From Sandaracinaceae bacterium (GTDB taxonomy: Bacteria > Myxococcota_A > Polyangia > Polyangiales > Houyiibacteriaceae), in assembly GCA_016706685.1 (NCBI GenBank), contig JADJJE010000021.1, forward strand, positions 62,001-126,000: DNA of 64,000 nucleotides. The letters run 5' to 3'. The position numbers and the translations under genes are program-made. The notes under the pieces were generated by a model that saw nothing but the letters and a program-made list of their open reading frames with translations, had not been told where the DNA came from and searched no databases. Below are positions 52,652 through 62,386 of the stretch, in pieces; position 1 is the first letter of the stretch, and each line of letters opens with the position of its first letter.

Positions 52652-54952
52652 CTACTCAGGTGGGCTCGCGGCGGGCGGCCGCACGCGGAGGGTCAGCACG
52701 AAGGGCTGCGCTGGCGACTCGAGGTAGCGGTAGCGCGCGTAGTGGCTGATCACGCGGCGCACGTAGTTGCGGGTCTCGTCGAAGGGGATGTGCTCCACGA
52801 ACAGGTCCACGTCGACTTCGCCCGGGGTGCGCGCCAGCCACTCGGTGACCTTGGCGTGGCCGGCGTTGTAGGCGGCGATGCTGAGCGGCATCTGCTCGTC
52901 GTAGCGCTGGAAGTGCTGCTGGATCTCGTCGATGCCGAAGCGCAGGTTGATGACCGGGTCCAGCAGCATGCCGCTGCGGTAGCGCAGGCCCAGGGCGCGG
53001 GCGCGGCGCCGCGCGTTCTCCGGCATCATCTGCAGCAGGCCCACGGCGCCCGCGTGGCTGGTGACGCCCGGGTCGTACGCGCTCTCCTGGCGCATGCTGG
53101 CCCACACGTAGGCGGGCTCGATGTCGTGGCTGCCCGCGATCTGGCGCACCTCGCGGGCGTAGGGGCGCGGGTAGGCGGCCTCCCAGGCCCAGCGGTTGTC
53201 GTCGCTCGGGGCGCGGCGCAGCAGGTCTTCTTGGCGCGCGGCCAGCCGGAACGCGGCCGGCGTGGCGCCCACCATGCGGTACGCGGCCACCAGCCACTCC
53301 ACGCGGCGGTTGCGGGGCGCCTCGGCGCGGATGGCGTCGGCGCGGGCGGTGACCACCTCGGCCGCGTCGTCGGTCAGGCCCAGGTTGGCGAAGAACAGCG
53401 CGTCGTCCGGCATGTTGGGCCAGGCCGGCGGCACGAAGCCCTCCGACGGGCGAGGCGCGCCTCCCACGAACGGCCCGCGCACCGGGCGGCCCATGGCGGC
53501 CAGGCGCGCCTCGGCCAGCAGCGAGTACCAGTGCAGCGGCTCCTCGGTGCGCACGCGCTCGTAACCGAGGGCCGCCCCCTCCACGTCTCCGGTGGCCTCG
53601 AGCGCACGGGCACGCCAGTAGTGTCCGCGCCCGGCCTGCATGATCCCGCCGCCGCCCTCGGCGTACCGCACGAACAGCTCCGCAGCGTCGGCCGGCCGGC
53701 CGCTCTCGAAGGCGCTCAGCCCGAGCTCGAACAACGCGGTGCGACGCAGCTCGGGCACGCGCCGCGCGTCGCGGTGGTCCACGAAGGCGCGCATCTGCGC
53801 CTCGGCCTCGGGCAGGCTGTGGCGCAGCGAGAGCCAGGCGGCCAGGTAGAGTGCGTGGCCCGCCTGGGGGGTCCCGGCGTGGGCGTCGGCCAGCGCGCGA
53901 AACGCCACCACGGCCTCGGCGTCGCGATCCGCCCGGGCCAGCGCGCGGGCCGCGTGGAACGCGTCGTCGAGGGCGTCTGGGCCACCCGCGGCCCCCGCCT
54001 CCTGCAGCACGTCGGCAGCCTCCGCGTAGTCCTGGCGCGTCTTGTAGAGCGCCATGCCGCGCACGTGCAGCATCCGGGCCCGCGCGGCCGCGTCGGTGGG
54101 CATGGGCACGCCCTCGAGCGCGCGCAGGGCCTTGTCCGGGTCGCGCTGTGCCAGCAGGCGCTCGGCGCGGGCCAGCGCTTCGTCGGGTGTGAACAGCGGC
54201 GCGTGGCCCGCCAGCTCCGTGAAGCGCTCCGTGATCTCGCCCGCGCGCCGGTGCTCCGGGCGCTCCAGCAGGGCGTGGTGCAGGGCCTCGAGCGCGCCGT
54301 CGCGGTCTTCGAGCCCGAGGGCGGCTTCCGAGCGCAACACCCACGCGGCAAAGCGGTCCACGGGGCCCGCATCCTCGGCCAGCACGGCGTCGAGGCGCGT
54401 GCGGGCATCCGCATGGTCACCGAGGCGCAGCGCACACTCGGCGCGCTGGAAGCGGGCCAGGGCGCCCCGCGTGCGGTCGTGCGTCAGCTCGTCCAGCAGG
54501 GCGAGCGCCTCTTGGCAGCGGCGAGCCCGAATGAGCAGGCGCGCACGCCGGGCCTGGGCGTCTTCGCGTGCGGCGGGTGGCAGGCCCGTCACGTCTTCGA
54601 GTGCCGCGGCGGCGTCATCCAGGCGCCCCAGACGCTCCAGCAGGCGGCCGCGCAGGTAGCGGCCCCCGCGCGGGCGCTCGCTCACGGGGAGCGCGTCCAG
54701 CATGGCCAGCGCCTCGGCGTCGCGCCTCGCGCGCACCCGGTTGGCGAGCGTGTCGTCGTCCGTGGAGGGGTCGAGCGCGGGACGCTCAGCGGCCGCCGAA
54801 GCCGCGCCCGCTGCGGCCGGGCGCTCACCCGCGGCTTCGCTGCGTGGGCCGGGGGTGCCTGCGTCTTGGGCGGCGACCCCCACGCACGCCGCCAGCAGCC
54901 CGAGGGCGGCGAGCGAGAGGCGGGCGGGGTGGCGCGGTGACGGACGGGGCAT
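52652..54952 (-). CDS. slt: Soluble lytic murein transglycosylase with TPR-like superhelix
   Basis: A 766-residue periplasmic enzyme that cleaves peptidoglycan glycan strands with formation of anhydro-muramic ends. A signal peptide (core about 11-27) is followed by an Ala/Gly linker and then about 450 residues of helical TPR-like repeats (Ala/Leu/Arg-rich, with G-R-L-x-x-A-A-x-A-L-E units). The catalytic SLT domain is near 590-740: R-Q-E-S-A-Y-D-P with the catalytic Glu, A-V-G-L-L-Q-M-M-P, and S-I-A-A-Y-N-A-G-H. This is the Slt70 plan with a longer N-part. It is divergent from the GH31 lipoprotein gene across 119 bp. Confidence 0.92.
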   Translation of the reverse strand: MPRPSPRHPARLSLAALGLLAACVGVAAQDAGTPGPRSEAAGERPAAAGAASAAAERPALDPSTDDDTLANRVRARRDAEALAMLDALPVSERPRGGRYLRGRLLERLGRLDDAAAALEDVTGLPPAAREDAQARRARLLIRARRCQEALALLDELTHDRTRGALARFQRAECALRLGDHADARTRLDAVLAEDAGPVDRFAAWVLRSEAALGLEDRDGALEALHHALLERPEHRRAGEITERFTELAGHAPLFTPDEALARAERLLAQRDPDKALRALEGVPMPTDAAARARMLHVRGMALYKTRQDYAEAADVLQEAGAAGGPDALDDAFHAARALARADRDAEAVVAFRALADAHAGTPQAGHALYLAAWLSLRHSLPEAEAQMRAFVDHRDARRVPELRRTALFELGLSAFESGRPADAAELFVRYAEGGGGIMQAGRGHYWRARALEATGDVEGAALGYERVRTEEPLHWYSLLAEARLAAMGRPVRGPFVGGAPRPSEGFVPPAWPNMPDDALFFANLGLTDDAAEVVTARADAIRAEAPRNRRVEWLVAAYRMVGATPAAFRLAARQEDLLRRAPSDDNRWAWEAAYPRPYAREVRQIAGSHDIEPAYVWASMRQESAYDPGVTSHAGAVGLLQMMPENARRRARALGLRYRSGMLLDPVINLRFGIDEIQQHFQRYDEQMPLSIAAYNAGHAKVTEWLARTPGEVDVDLFVEHIPFDETRNYVRRVISHYARYRYLESPAQPFVLTLRVRPPAASPPE

Positions 54953-55071
54953 GCGTTCAGCCTACAACGTCTCGTGCGCGCACCCATCTTCCCGTCGATT
55001 TGGCCGAAGCGACAGCTCTATGAGCCGATCGGACAAGTCAGGGACCCGGCACCCATGCAGGATACCGACCC

Positions 55072-57333
55072 ATGCTCCCGCACACTTCACCACCCAGCTC
55101 CACGGTACTCGTCCTCTGTGTCGGGGCGCTCCTCGCGTTCGGTTGCAACAAGGCCCAGAAGGCGCCCGAACACGAGCCCGGGTTGCTCAGCGACCACGCC
55201 GCCCGCTTCGTGCCCGAGGACACGTCGCTCGACACGATCCTCCCGTCGTTCGCGCTCGACGGCTTGCGTCGAGCCACTGGGCCTGTGCCGGAGGGCTGGG
55301 GCCCGACCCCGACGTTCACGCTCGAGGACGAGACCTACTTCGCGCGGATCGCCATCGAGCCCGGCACCGACCTCTATGGGACGGGCGAGATCGCCGGCCG
55401 GCTGCTCCGGAACGGCGCCCGCACGCAGGCGTGGACCGAGATGCCGAACCCCACCACGGGCGGCCCCGGTGGTCTTGCGTACGACGATCGGCACAACCAC
55501 CTCTACCAGGCCCACCCCTGGGTGCTCGCGGTCCGCGCCGACGGGTCGGCGTTCGGGGTGCTGGCCGACACCACGCGCCGCACGTGGATGGACCTCAGCG
55601 ACGGCATTCGCTTCGAGGCACCCGCGCCGTTTCCGGTCGTGGTCATCCAGGGGGCGAGCCCGCAAGACGTGCTGCGCGAGCTGGCGGAGCTCACGGGGCA
55701 CCTCGACATGCCCCCTCGCTGGGCCCTCGGGCACCAGCAGAGCCGCTTCTCGTACCCGGACGCAGCCGCGATGCGGGCCATCGCGAACGAGGTCCGTGAG
55801 CACGAGATCCCCACGGACGTCCTCTGGTTCGATGGGGCCTACATGGACGCGTACAAGCTCTTCACCTTCGACGACGAGGCCTTCCCCAACGCGCCCGATC
55901 TGATCGAGGAGCTGCACGACATGGGCTACAAGCTCGTGCCGATCTTCGACCCGGGCGTTCGAGTGGACGAGAGCTACCCCCTGTACCAGGAGGCTGTGGC
56001 GCAGGACCACCTGCTCCAGTTTCCAGACGGCACGATCTACGATGGCGTCGTTTGGGGGGGGCGGGAGTACGCCTTCCCCGACTACAGCTCCCGCGCCACA
56101 CGGGAATGGTGGTCGCGGCACATGAGCGACTTCCTCGTCGAGAGCGGCTTCGACGGGATCTGGGAGGACATGAACGAGCCGGTCCACTATGGCGTCGTGC
56201 GCTGGGTGCTGCCGGAGACCCTGCTCACCCGCGGTGACGAGCGCTATCGCGCCGGCACGTTCACCGAGTACAACAACGTCTACGCGCTCCAGCAGCTCGA
56301 CGCGTCGGAGGCGGCGTTCCGTGAAGCCTACCCGGAGCGCCGTCCGTTCATCCTCACGCGCGCCAACTACATCGGTGGGCAGCGGCACTCCGCCACGTGG
56401 ACCGGAGACAACACGCACTCGTGGGACCACTTGCTCTGGTCCATCGCGATGATCCAGAACCTGGGCATCTCGGGGCAGCCGTTCTCCGGAGCGGACATCG
56501 GTGGCTTCTTCATGCCGGCCAGCAATCGGGAAACACGCAACCCCGAGCTCTTCGCCCACTGGATCGGCGTCGGTGCCTTCTACCCGTTCTGCCGCAATCA
56601 CTCGGCCGGGTTGGACGATTCGTTCACCCGCACGTTCGGCGGCGGGCCGACGCAGCACCCGTGGGATTTCGGGCCCGAGATCGAGCAGGTCTACCGACAG
56701 GCCGTCGAGCGACGCTATCGCCTGCTCCCGTACCTCTATACCTTGATGCGCAACGCCGCTCTCGAGGGCGCGCTGGCCATCCGACCGGTGTTCTTCGCGG
56801 CGCCGGGGGAGGCACGCCTCCGGGCAGAAGACCGCGCCTTCCTCTTCGGCCCGGACCTCCTCATCGTTCCGCATTGGCCCGAGGGGACCATCGACAACAC
56901 CGCACCGCTCGAGCTCCCGAACGGCTTCGACCGCGAGATCACGCTCGTCGGGGAGGAACCCGAGGTGGACGTCGCGCTCCCTCGCATCCGCATCCGGAAC
57001 GGCGCCATCGTGCCCACGGGGGTGGTGGGACAGACGACCCGCTACGACCCTTCGTCTCCGCTCGATCTGTACATCAGCCTCGACGAAAACGGCGCTGCGA
57101 CCGGTACGCTCTACGAGGACGAGGGCGAAGGGCACGGGTATCTGGAGGGCGAGTACCGCCTCATCACCCTGCGCGCCGAGACCGTCGGCGGACAGGTCAT
57201 CGTCACGCTCGCGCGAGAGAGCGGTGACCTCGAGCTCCCCGCCCGTGTCGTGCGGGCGCATCTCTACCGCGACGGAGGGGTCACCACCGCGGAGGGCATG
57301 ACCGACCGCGTGGAATTTGCTGCCGCTCCGTGA
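55072..57333 (+). CDS. GH31 family alpha-glycosidase lipoprotein
   Basis: A 753-residue exported glycoside hydrolase. The signal peptide ends L-L-A-F-G-C, giving Cys26 as lipid anchor. The N-domain (to about 200) is a beta sandwich with G-T-G-E-I-A-G-R-L. The (beta/alpha)8 core has D-V-L-W-F-D-G-A-Y-M-D, the nucleophile segment W-E-D-M-N-E-P with Asp366, and the acid/base segment A-T-W-T-G-D-N with Asp446, all as in GH31 alpha-glucosidases. C-terminal beta domains complete it. The substrate is probably an alpha-glucan oligosaccharide. A GH31 enzyme anchored on the envelope suggests extracellular sugar use, with the AraC gene 42 bp downstream as its likely regulator. Confidence 0.93.
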   Translation: MLPHTSPPSSTVLVLCVGALLAFGCNKAQKAPEHEPGLLSDHAARFVPEDTSLDTILPSFALDGLRRATGPVPEGWGPTPTFTLEDETYFARIAIEPGTDLYGTGEIAGRLLRNGARTQAWTEMPNPTTGGPGGLAYDDRHNHLYQAHPWVLAVRADGSAFGVLADTTRRTWMDLSDGIRFEAPAPFPVVVIQGASPQDVLRELAELTGHLDMPPRWALGHQQSRFSYPDAAAMRAIANEVREHEIPTDVLWFDGAYMDAYKLFTFDDEAFPNAPDLIEELHDMGYKLVPIFDPGVRVDESYPLYQEAVAQDHLLQFPDGTIYDGVVWGGREYAFPDYSSRATREWWSRHMSDFLVESGFDGIWEDMNEPVHYGVVRWVLPETLLTRGDERYRAGTFTEYNNVYALQQLDASEAAFREAYPERRPFILTRANYIGGQRHSATWTGDNTHSWDHLLWSIAMIQNLGISGQPFSGADIGGFFMPASNRETRNPELFAHWIGVGAFYPFCRNHSAGLDDSFTRTFGGGPTQHPWDFGPEIEQVYRQAVERRYRLLPYLYTLMRNAALEGALAIRPVFFAAPGEARLRAEDRAFLFGPDLLIVPHWPEGTIDNTAPLELPNGFDREITLVGEEPEVDVALPRIRIRNGAIVPTGVVGQTTRYDPSSPLDLYISLDENGAATGTLYEDEGEGHGYLEGEYRLITLRAETVGGQVIVTLARESGDLELPARVVRAHLYRDGGVTTAEGMTDRVEFAAAP

Positions 57334-57375
57334 GCCGTTTTCCGGGCGCCCCGGTCTCTGGCACACTGCCTGCGT

Positions 57376-58218
57376 ATGGAGTCCGTAGTACCGGTGTTCG
57401 AGCACCCGACGAGGCCGCGTCGGCATGCGTCGGTGCTGCAGTGGCGAGGGTGGCCGAGCCGGCTGCCGCAACACCGGCACGAACGCGACGCCGAGTTCGG
57501 GTTCGTCACGGTCGGCACCGGGTACTACACGACGGGTGAGCGCACCTTCCCGCTGTGCCCCGGTCGCCTCTTCTACATCCCGCCGGGCTTGCCGCATGGC
57601 TCGACGGGCGTCGACCGCCGCCTGCACTGCTGGGTCCTCTCCGTCCCCCGCACGCGCCTCGCGGCGCTGCCCGCCGAGAACACTGGGGTCGTCGGGCAGC
57701 TCTCACCGGAGCAAGCGCGCAGACTCGGTCGCATGCTGACCGACCTGGTGTCGGAGCCCGACGACGTGGCCTTCGATCTCGGCGCCGAGTATCTCGCCGC
57801 GAGCGCCCTCTCGGCGCTCGAGAGCGCCATGTTGGAGGCCACCACACCGCCGGTGCACCGCGCCGTCGAGATGGCCACCCGCCTCCTCAAGGCGGAGGGA
57901 GGGGACGGGCCACCCCTGACGCTGGACACCCTGGCGAGGCGCTGCGGGGTCAGCCGCAGCCGCCTCACCGCGCTGTTTCGCAGCGAGCAAGGGATGAGCA
58001 TCGTCGAGTTTCGCAACCGGGAGCGTCTGCACCGCTGCCTGGCGCTGCACGCCGCCCAGCCCGACCTCGGGCTGACGAACGCCGCGTTCAGCGCCGGCTT
58101 TGGGAGCTACTCGCAGTTCTATCGGACGTTCTGTGATGTGGTCGGTTGCACGCCCGTCGAGTACGCGCGCCGTGCGGCAGTGCGCTCGGCGCCCGTCGGC
58201 GCCCTCGCCGCTCGTTGA
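57376..58218 (+). CDS. AraC-family transcriptional regulator
   Basis: A 280-residue regulator. The N-terminal cupin half has Q-H-R-H-E-R-D-A-E-F near residue 32 and P-G-R-L-F-Y-I-P-P-G-L-P-H-G, the usual ligand-binding beta barrel. Two helix-turn-helix motifs follow at the C-terminus: L-A-R-R-C-G-V-S-R-S-R-L-T-A-L-F-R and A-F-S-A-G-F-G-S-Y-S-Q-F-Y-R-T-F, ending in the G-C-T-P-V-E-Y-A-R-R pattern diagnostic for AraC. It is 42 bp downstream of the GH31 gene on the same strand and may control it in response to a sugar. Confidence 0.9.
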   Translation: MESVVPVFEHPTRPRRHASVLQWRGWPSRLPQHRHERDAEFGFVTVGTGYYTTGERTFPLCPGRLFYIPPGLPHGSTGVDRRLHCWVLSVPRTRLAALPAENTGVVGQLSPEQARRLGRMLTDLVSEPDDVAFDLGAEYLAASALSALESAMLEATTPPVHRAVEMATRLLKAEGGDGPPLTLDTLARRCGVSRSRLTALFRSEQGMSIVEFRNRERLHRCLALHAAQPDLGLTNAAFSAGFGSYSQFYRTFCDVVGCTPVEYARRAAVRSAPVGALAAR

Positions 58219-58319
58219 TGGAGGGGCGGGGCGTTCTCGGAGGCTAGGCGAAAAGATGAGCGGGGGACGCAAGGGCGCGCGGTCACGCACGACAAGGGGC
58301 CACCTCACGGAGAAACGCC

Positions 58320-59378
58320 ATGGTCACCCCCGTTCAGCGTCAAGCCAGCCACACCACCGCGCCCGCCTCGTCCACCAGCGCTCCGGCGGCGGGCCCGCGC
58401 ACGGCCACCACCGCCTCCTCCACCACGCCGCCCCCGGCGATGGACGTGCGCCGGCAGGCCGCCACCGACGTGCACACTCTGCAGGCCACGCGGGCGTCGG
58501 CCCCAGCCGCAGCCACCGACGTGGCGTACCGCAGCGCCATCAACGAAGCCGTGCGCGTGTACCTCGAGGACGGCCCGACAGGGCTGCGCCAGCACCTGGG
58601 CGACAACGGCGGCACGCTCTCGGCGCTCGGCAACGTGAGCGCCTCGCACCTCGAGCGTGACCTCGAGGCGTCGCTGGACCGCCAGGCCTCGGGTGTGCGC
58701 TCGCTCATCACCGGGACCGACGCGTCCACCATGCAGGGTGTGGTGGAGTCGGTCGCGGGCGCCCGCATCCGGCAGGGCATCGTGCAGGAAGCCGAGACCA
58801 TCGTGGCGGCGCGCCTCCGCGGGCTGCACGAGATGAGCGAGTCGCTCCCGCAGCGCCTCGAGACGTTGCGTAACGCGCGACCCGGCACGCCCGAGGCCCT
58901 CGAGGCGCGCTTTCTGGGCATCCGGGGCGACTCGGGAGACCTCGCGCGCGCCCGCGCCGCCATTGCCCACAGTGCCGAGGGCTTGCAGACGTTCGCCAAC
59001 CGCATGCGCGGGCAGAGCTGGCAGCCGGGAGAGTTTCCGGACGCGGCGGGGCGCGCAGCACGCCGGCTCAACCTCGAGGGGGCGGCGGACAGCTCGGGGG
59101 TCACGGCCGGGGCTCGCACCGCGGCGCCGGGAGAACACGTGCACAACGTCCTCCAGCTGGCGGAAGGGGCGAACGTGCTCCGTGAGCTGCACCACGTCGG
59201 GCACCTGGCCCGCGGGGCAGGTGGGCTGGCGGCCTCGGGTGAGGTGCTCGCGGGGAGCGCGCTGGCCGTCGGGGTCAGCGTCTCGCTCGTGGGCCTCGCC
59301 GTTGGCCTGACCATCCACCACTACACCGAGGAGGCGCACCAGGCGCACCTCGACTTTGGTCACAGCCTCGGTCTCTGA
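58320..59378 (+). CDS. Hypothetical protein with Ser/Thr/Ala-rich N-terminus and C-terminal hydrophobic segment
   Basis: A 352-residue protein with no family I recognise. Residues 1-50 are Ser/Thr/Ala/Pro-rich and disordered, without a signal peptide. Residues 60-300 are soluble, helical and Ala/Arg/Glu-rich with regular heptad-like spacing. Residues about 298-322 (a Gly/Ala/Val-rich stretch) could be a transmembrane hairpin or insertion segment, followed by a His-rich end. An unstructured N-terminus without Sec signal and a late hydrophobic segment is the general layout of type III-secreted effectors and translocators; this is only suggestive. It lies 18 bp upstream of pilT. Confidence 0.7.
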   Translation: MVTPVQRQASHTTAPASSTSAPAAGPRTATTASSTTPPPAMDVRRQAATDVHTLQATRASAPAAATDVAYRSAINEAVRVYLEDGPTGLRQHLGDNGGTLSALGNVSASHLERDLEASLDRQASGVRSLITGTDASTMQGVVESVAGARIRQGIVQEAETIVAARLRGLHEMSESLPQRLETLRNARPGTPEALEARFLGIRGDSGDLARARAAIAHSAEGLQTFANRMRGQSWQPGEFPDAAGRAARRLNLEGAADSSGVTAGARTAAPGEHVHNVLQLAEGANVLRELHHVGHLARGAGGLAASGEVLAGSALAVGVSVSLVGLAVGLTIHHYTEEAHQAHLDFGHSLGL

Positions 59379-59396
59379 ACCGGGTACTATCGCGCC

Positions 59397-60464
59397 ATGA
59401 ACGAGACCATCCTGCACGCCTTGCTCGAGGCGGGAGTTCGTCATGGCGCGAGCGACGTCCACTTCCGGCCCGGCGCGCCACCGTACTACCGCGTCAACAC
59501 GCAGCTGGTCCCGCTCAAGGCCGACCCGCTGACGGCGGCCGCCACCGAGACCCTGGCGCGCCTCATCGCGGGGCCGCGCATGAAGTCCGGCGAGCACACG
59601 CAGGAGGTGGACAGCAGCTACCAGCTGCCCGGCGTGGCGCGCTTCCGCGTGAACATCTACCGCCAGCGCGAGACCTATGGCCTGGTGCTGCGCATCATCC
59701 CCACCGAGGCGCCCACGCTCGCCAAGCTGAACCTGCCGCCCGTCATCGAGACCATCGCCGACGCCGACCGCGGGCTGGTGCTGGTCACGGGCACCACCGG
59801 CTCGGGCAAGTCCACCACGCTCGCCGCCATCGTGAACCACATCAACGAGACGCGCATGGCGCACGTGCTGACCATCGAAGACCCCATCGAGTTCATGCAC
59901 AGCAACAAGCGCTCCTCCATCTCGCAGCGCGAGATCGGCGTGGACACCTCCAGCTTCAACGTGGGGCTGCGCGCCGCGCTGCGTCAGGACCCGGACGTCA
60001 TCCTGGTGGGCGAGATGCGCGACGCCGAGTCCATCGACATCGCGCTCAAGGCCGCCGAGACGGGCCACCTCGTGTTCTCCACGGTGCACACCACCGACGC
60101 CACCAAGACCATTGGCCGCATCCTGGGCGTGTTCCCGGCCGAGGAGCAGGAGCAGGTGCGTCAGCGCCTCGCCCAGAACCTGCACTCCACCATCTCGCAG
60201 CGCCTGCTCCCGCGCCGCGACGGCAGCGGCATGGTGGTGGCCCAAGAGATCATGCTCTGCACCGGCTCCATCCGGGAGGCCATCTCGAAGCCGGGCAGCA
60301 TGTCCATCAAGGACCTCATCGAGAAGAGCCGCATCCAGTACAAGATGCAGTCCTTCGACCAGCACCTGGTGGACCTCATGAAGTCCGGGCTCATCACCAA
60401 AGAGGTGGCGCTCAGCGCGGCCACCAGCCCCTCGGACTTCGAGCGCAACCTGTCCTACACCTGA
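59397..60464 (+). CDS. pilT: Type IV pilus retraction ATPase PilT
   Basis: A 355-residue hexameric ATPase that drives type IV pilus retraction (twitching or S-motility) at the inner membrane. The order is an N-terminal PAS-like domain with G-A-S-D-V-H-F-R-P-G, Walker A G-T-T-G-S-G-K-S-T, an Asp-box T-I-E-D-P-I-E-F, Walker B with L-V-G-E-M-R-D, and the His box S-T-V-H-T-T-D-A. All catalytic residues are intact. A C-terminal stretch of about 10 residues ends Y-T. No other pil genes are present; in myxobacteria several pilT paralogues commonly stand alone. Confidence 0.93.
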   Translation: MNETILHALLEAGVRHGASDVHFRPGAPPYYRVNTQLVPLKADPLTAAATETLARLIAGPRMKSGEHTQEVDSSYQLPGVARFRVNIYRQRETYGLVLRIIPTEAPTLAKLNLPPVIETIADADRGLVLVTGTTGSGKSTTLAAIVNHINETRMAHVLTIEDPIEFMHSNKRSSISQREIGVDTSSFNVGLRAALRQDPDVILVGEMRDAESIDIALKAAETGHLVFSTVHTTDATKTIGRILGVFPAEEQEQVRQRLAQNLHSTISQRLLPRRDGSGMVVAQEIMLCTGSIREAISKPGSMSIKDLIEKSRIQYKMQSFDQHLVDLMKSGLITKEVALSAATSPSDFERNLSYT

Positions 60465-60956
60465 TCAGCCGGGCGGCACCGTCACCGGCGAGAACACCAG
60501 GCTGTCGCTGCGCATCCGGCTCAGGCCCTCGCGCAGGGTGGGCGTCAGCTCGCCGCCGTCGGCCAGCCACGCGCGCTCCAGCATGCCCGCCGCCTCGAAC
60601 GGGGTGGCCACCACGTGCACCGGAATGACCGGGCGCGAGATCCAGTTGATGGCCGTGAGCGCGGCGCGCAGGGCGGCCTTGTCCAGCACCACCACGGAGC
60701 ACACCGAGTGCTTGTGGCCCAGGCTCTCGAGCTCGTCGGTGTAGAGCGCCACCTGCTTGCGATAGAGCGCGTCCACCCGTGTGGCGCGGCGGGCGTCGAA
60801 ATACCACAGCACGCGCTGCTGCCGGGCGAAGCCGCCACGCATGACCACGCGCGCCTGGTCGGCGTGCTCCACCCGCATGTGACCGAACGTGGCCTGGGCC
60901 ACGATAGGGAACCACGAGAGATCGGCGTAGTGGCCGTCCGGTCGCTCGGAGCTCAT
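60465..60956 (-). CDS. Hypothetical small protein, possibly STAS-like
   Basis: A 163-residue soluble protein with no secure family. The alternation of strands and helices (V-L-W-Y-F-D-A-R-R-A-T followed by a helix, then C-S-V-V-V-L-D-K-A) resembles SpoIIAA/STAS-type or related signalling folds. It starts 11 bp after the response-regulator/PATAN gene stop and so is the last gene of a three-gene signalling operon. Its stop is directly adjacent to the pilT stop on the other strand. The start at 60956 was preferred; the frame upstream lacks coding character. Confidence 0.65.
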   Translation of the reverse strand: MSSERPDGHYADLSWFPIVAQATFGHMRVEHADQARVVMRGGFARQQRVLWYFDARRATRVDALYRKQVALYTDELESLGHKHSVCSVVVLDKAALRAALTAINWISRPVIPVHVVATPFEAAGMLERAWLADGGELTPTLREGLSRMRSDSLVFSPVTVPPG

Positions 60957-60967
60957 GCCGCCCTGAC

Positions 60968-62386
60968 TCACGCCCGTGGGGTGCCCTTCGCTGGGGTGTA
61001 CTCGCTCGGGCCGGTGGGCAGCGTGCCCAGTGCCTCGCGCACCGCGAAGGTGGCGCCCGACGCGTACTCGAAGCCGCGTGGCACGTGCACCAAGCGCACG
61101 TCCAGCGTCTCGCACAGGTCGCGCAGCGCGTTGTCGGCGGGCTTCGACCCCAACAGCATGGCCACGCGCGCGGTGGCCAAGAGCGCCCCGTAGAGCGGGC
61201 GAAAGGTGGGGTCGTGCGGCAGCACGAAGAGCTCGAGGTCCGTGCCGCCGAAGCGGATGCTGCCGAGGCCACCCAGCAGCGCGTCGCCCGCGGGCTCGGT
61301 GCCATCGGCCGCCGCCACGAACTCGCGCACCGACTGCAGCGCGCGGCTAAAGCGCAGCACGTCCTCGCTGTTGCGGGCGATGACGCCGAGGCGCACGGCC
61401 CCCTCACCACCCGCGCGGCGCAAGCGGATGGCGGCGGCCCGCATGGCGGCCACTTCGTGCTCGGCGCAGAACGCCACCTGCCCCTGCGACGCGTCGATCT
61501 CGATGGCGTCGGCCAGCTGGAGCGCGCGGATGGCGCGCAGCGTCTCGAGGTCGTGACCCGGAACCAGGTCCAGCAGCTCTTCGATGCTGCGCGGCTCGTC
61601 GAGGTGCGCGCGGATGGCGGCCACCACCGGGTCGTCCGGACCGCCGGCGTTGCGCTCGTAGACCAGCGCAGTGAGCGGCGGCAGCTCGGAGCGCACGCGC
61701 ACGGACTCGTCCACGCGCCGCACGGCCTCCATGAGCAGGTAGTCCACCGCGAGCGAGATGCGCTGCGTGGGGCTGCGCGCCTCGGGCTGGAACAGGAAGC
61801 GCCCCTCGCGCAAGGCCAGCACGCGGTACACGGCCTTCTCGCCGATGGCCTGCCCGAACACGGCGTCGGTGATGCGCCCCTCGGCCAGCCAGATGGCGCC
61901 CACGCCGCTGGGCGTGTGGACCTCCAGCTTGCCCGTGCGCCGGTTCTGCGAGAACACCTGCAAGAGGTCGAAGAGCGCCACCTGCGAGAGGTCGCCCTTC
62001 AGGTCATCGGCCCCACGGGGCGCGCGCCGCCGCTGGATGACCTCGTGCACGCGCCGCGCGATCTCCTCGGCGTTGAACGGCTTCACGATGGGCTCGGCCA
62101 GCGCGTCGATGGCGCTCAGCCGCGCTGGGTCGCCCTCGCCCATGATGAACACGTGCGCGTCGCTGGTGCGCGGGTTGTCGCGCAGCACCTCGAGGAACGT
62201 GCGCACGTCCAGCACGGGCAGGTCACGGTCCACCAGCACCACTTCGGCGCTGGTCTCCACGGCGTGCTGCAGGCCCGAGCGCCCGTCGGTGGCCAGCGCC
62301 ACGTGGTGATTGCGCGCACGCAGCGCCGTGGCCAGCGCCACCAGCGTGTCGTAGTTGCCGTCCACCACCAGGATGCGGCCCTTCAT
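60968..62386 (-). CDS. Receiver domain plus PATAN (DUF4388) protein
   Basis: A 472-residue cytoplasmic signalling protein. An N-terminal receiver domain (about 1-125) has I-L-V-V-D-G-N near residue 5, where the usual acidic pair is reduced to one Asp, the phosphate acceptor in V-V-L-V-D-R-D-L-P, and K-P-F-N at the switch Lys. The PATAN/DUF4388 domain follows (about 130-235: D-L-S-Q-V-A-L-F-D-L-L-Q-V-F-S-Q-N-R-R-T-G-K-L and G-x-I-W-L-A-E-G-R-I), a protein-interaction domain common in deltaproteobacterial motility and gliding regulators. A further C-terminal region of about 200 residues is unassigned. The start overlaps the upstream gene's stop by 4 bp. Confidence 0.85.
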   Translation of the reverse strand: MKGRILVVDGNYDTLVALATALRARNHHVALATDGRSGLQHAVETSAEVVLVDRDLPVLDVRTFLEVLRDNPRTSDAHVFIMGEGDPARLSAIDALAEPIVKPFNAEEIARRVHEVIQRRRAPRGADDLKGDLSQVALFDLLQVFSQNRRTGKLEVHTPSGVGAIWLAEGRITDAVFGQAIGEKAVYRVLALREGRFLFQPEARSPTQRISLAVDYLLMEAVRRVDESVRVRSELPPLTALVYERNAGGPDDPVVAAIRAHLDEPRSIEELLDLVPGHDLETLRAIRALQLADAIEIDASQGQVAFCAEHEVAAMRAAAIRLRRAGGEGAVRLGVIARNSEDVLRFSRALQSVREFVAAADGTEPAGDALLGGLGSIRFGGTDLELFVLPHDPTFRPLYGALLATARVAMLLGSKPADNALRDLCETLDVRLVHVPRGFEYASGATFAVREALGTLPTGPSEYTPAKGTPRA

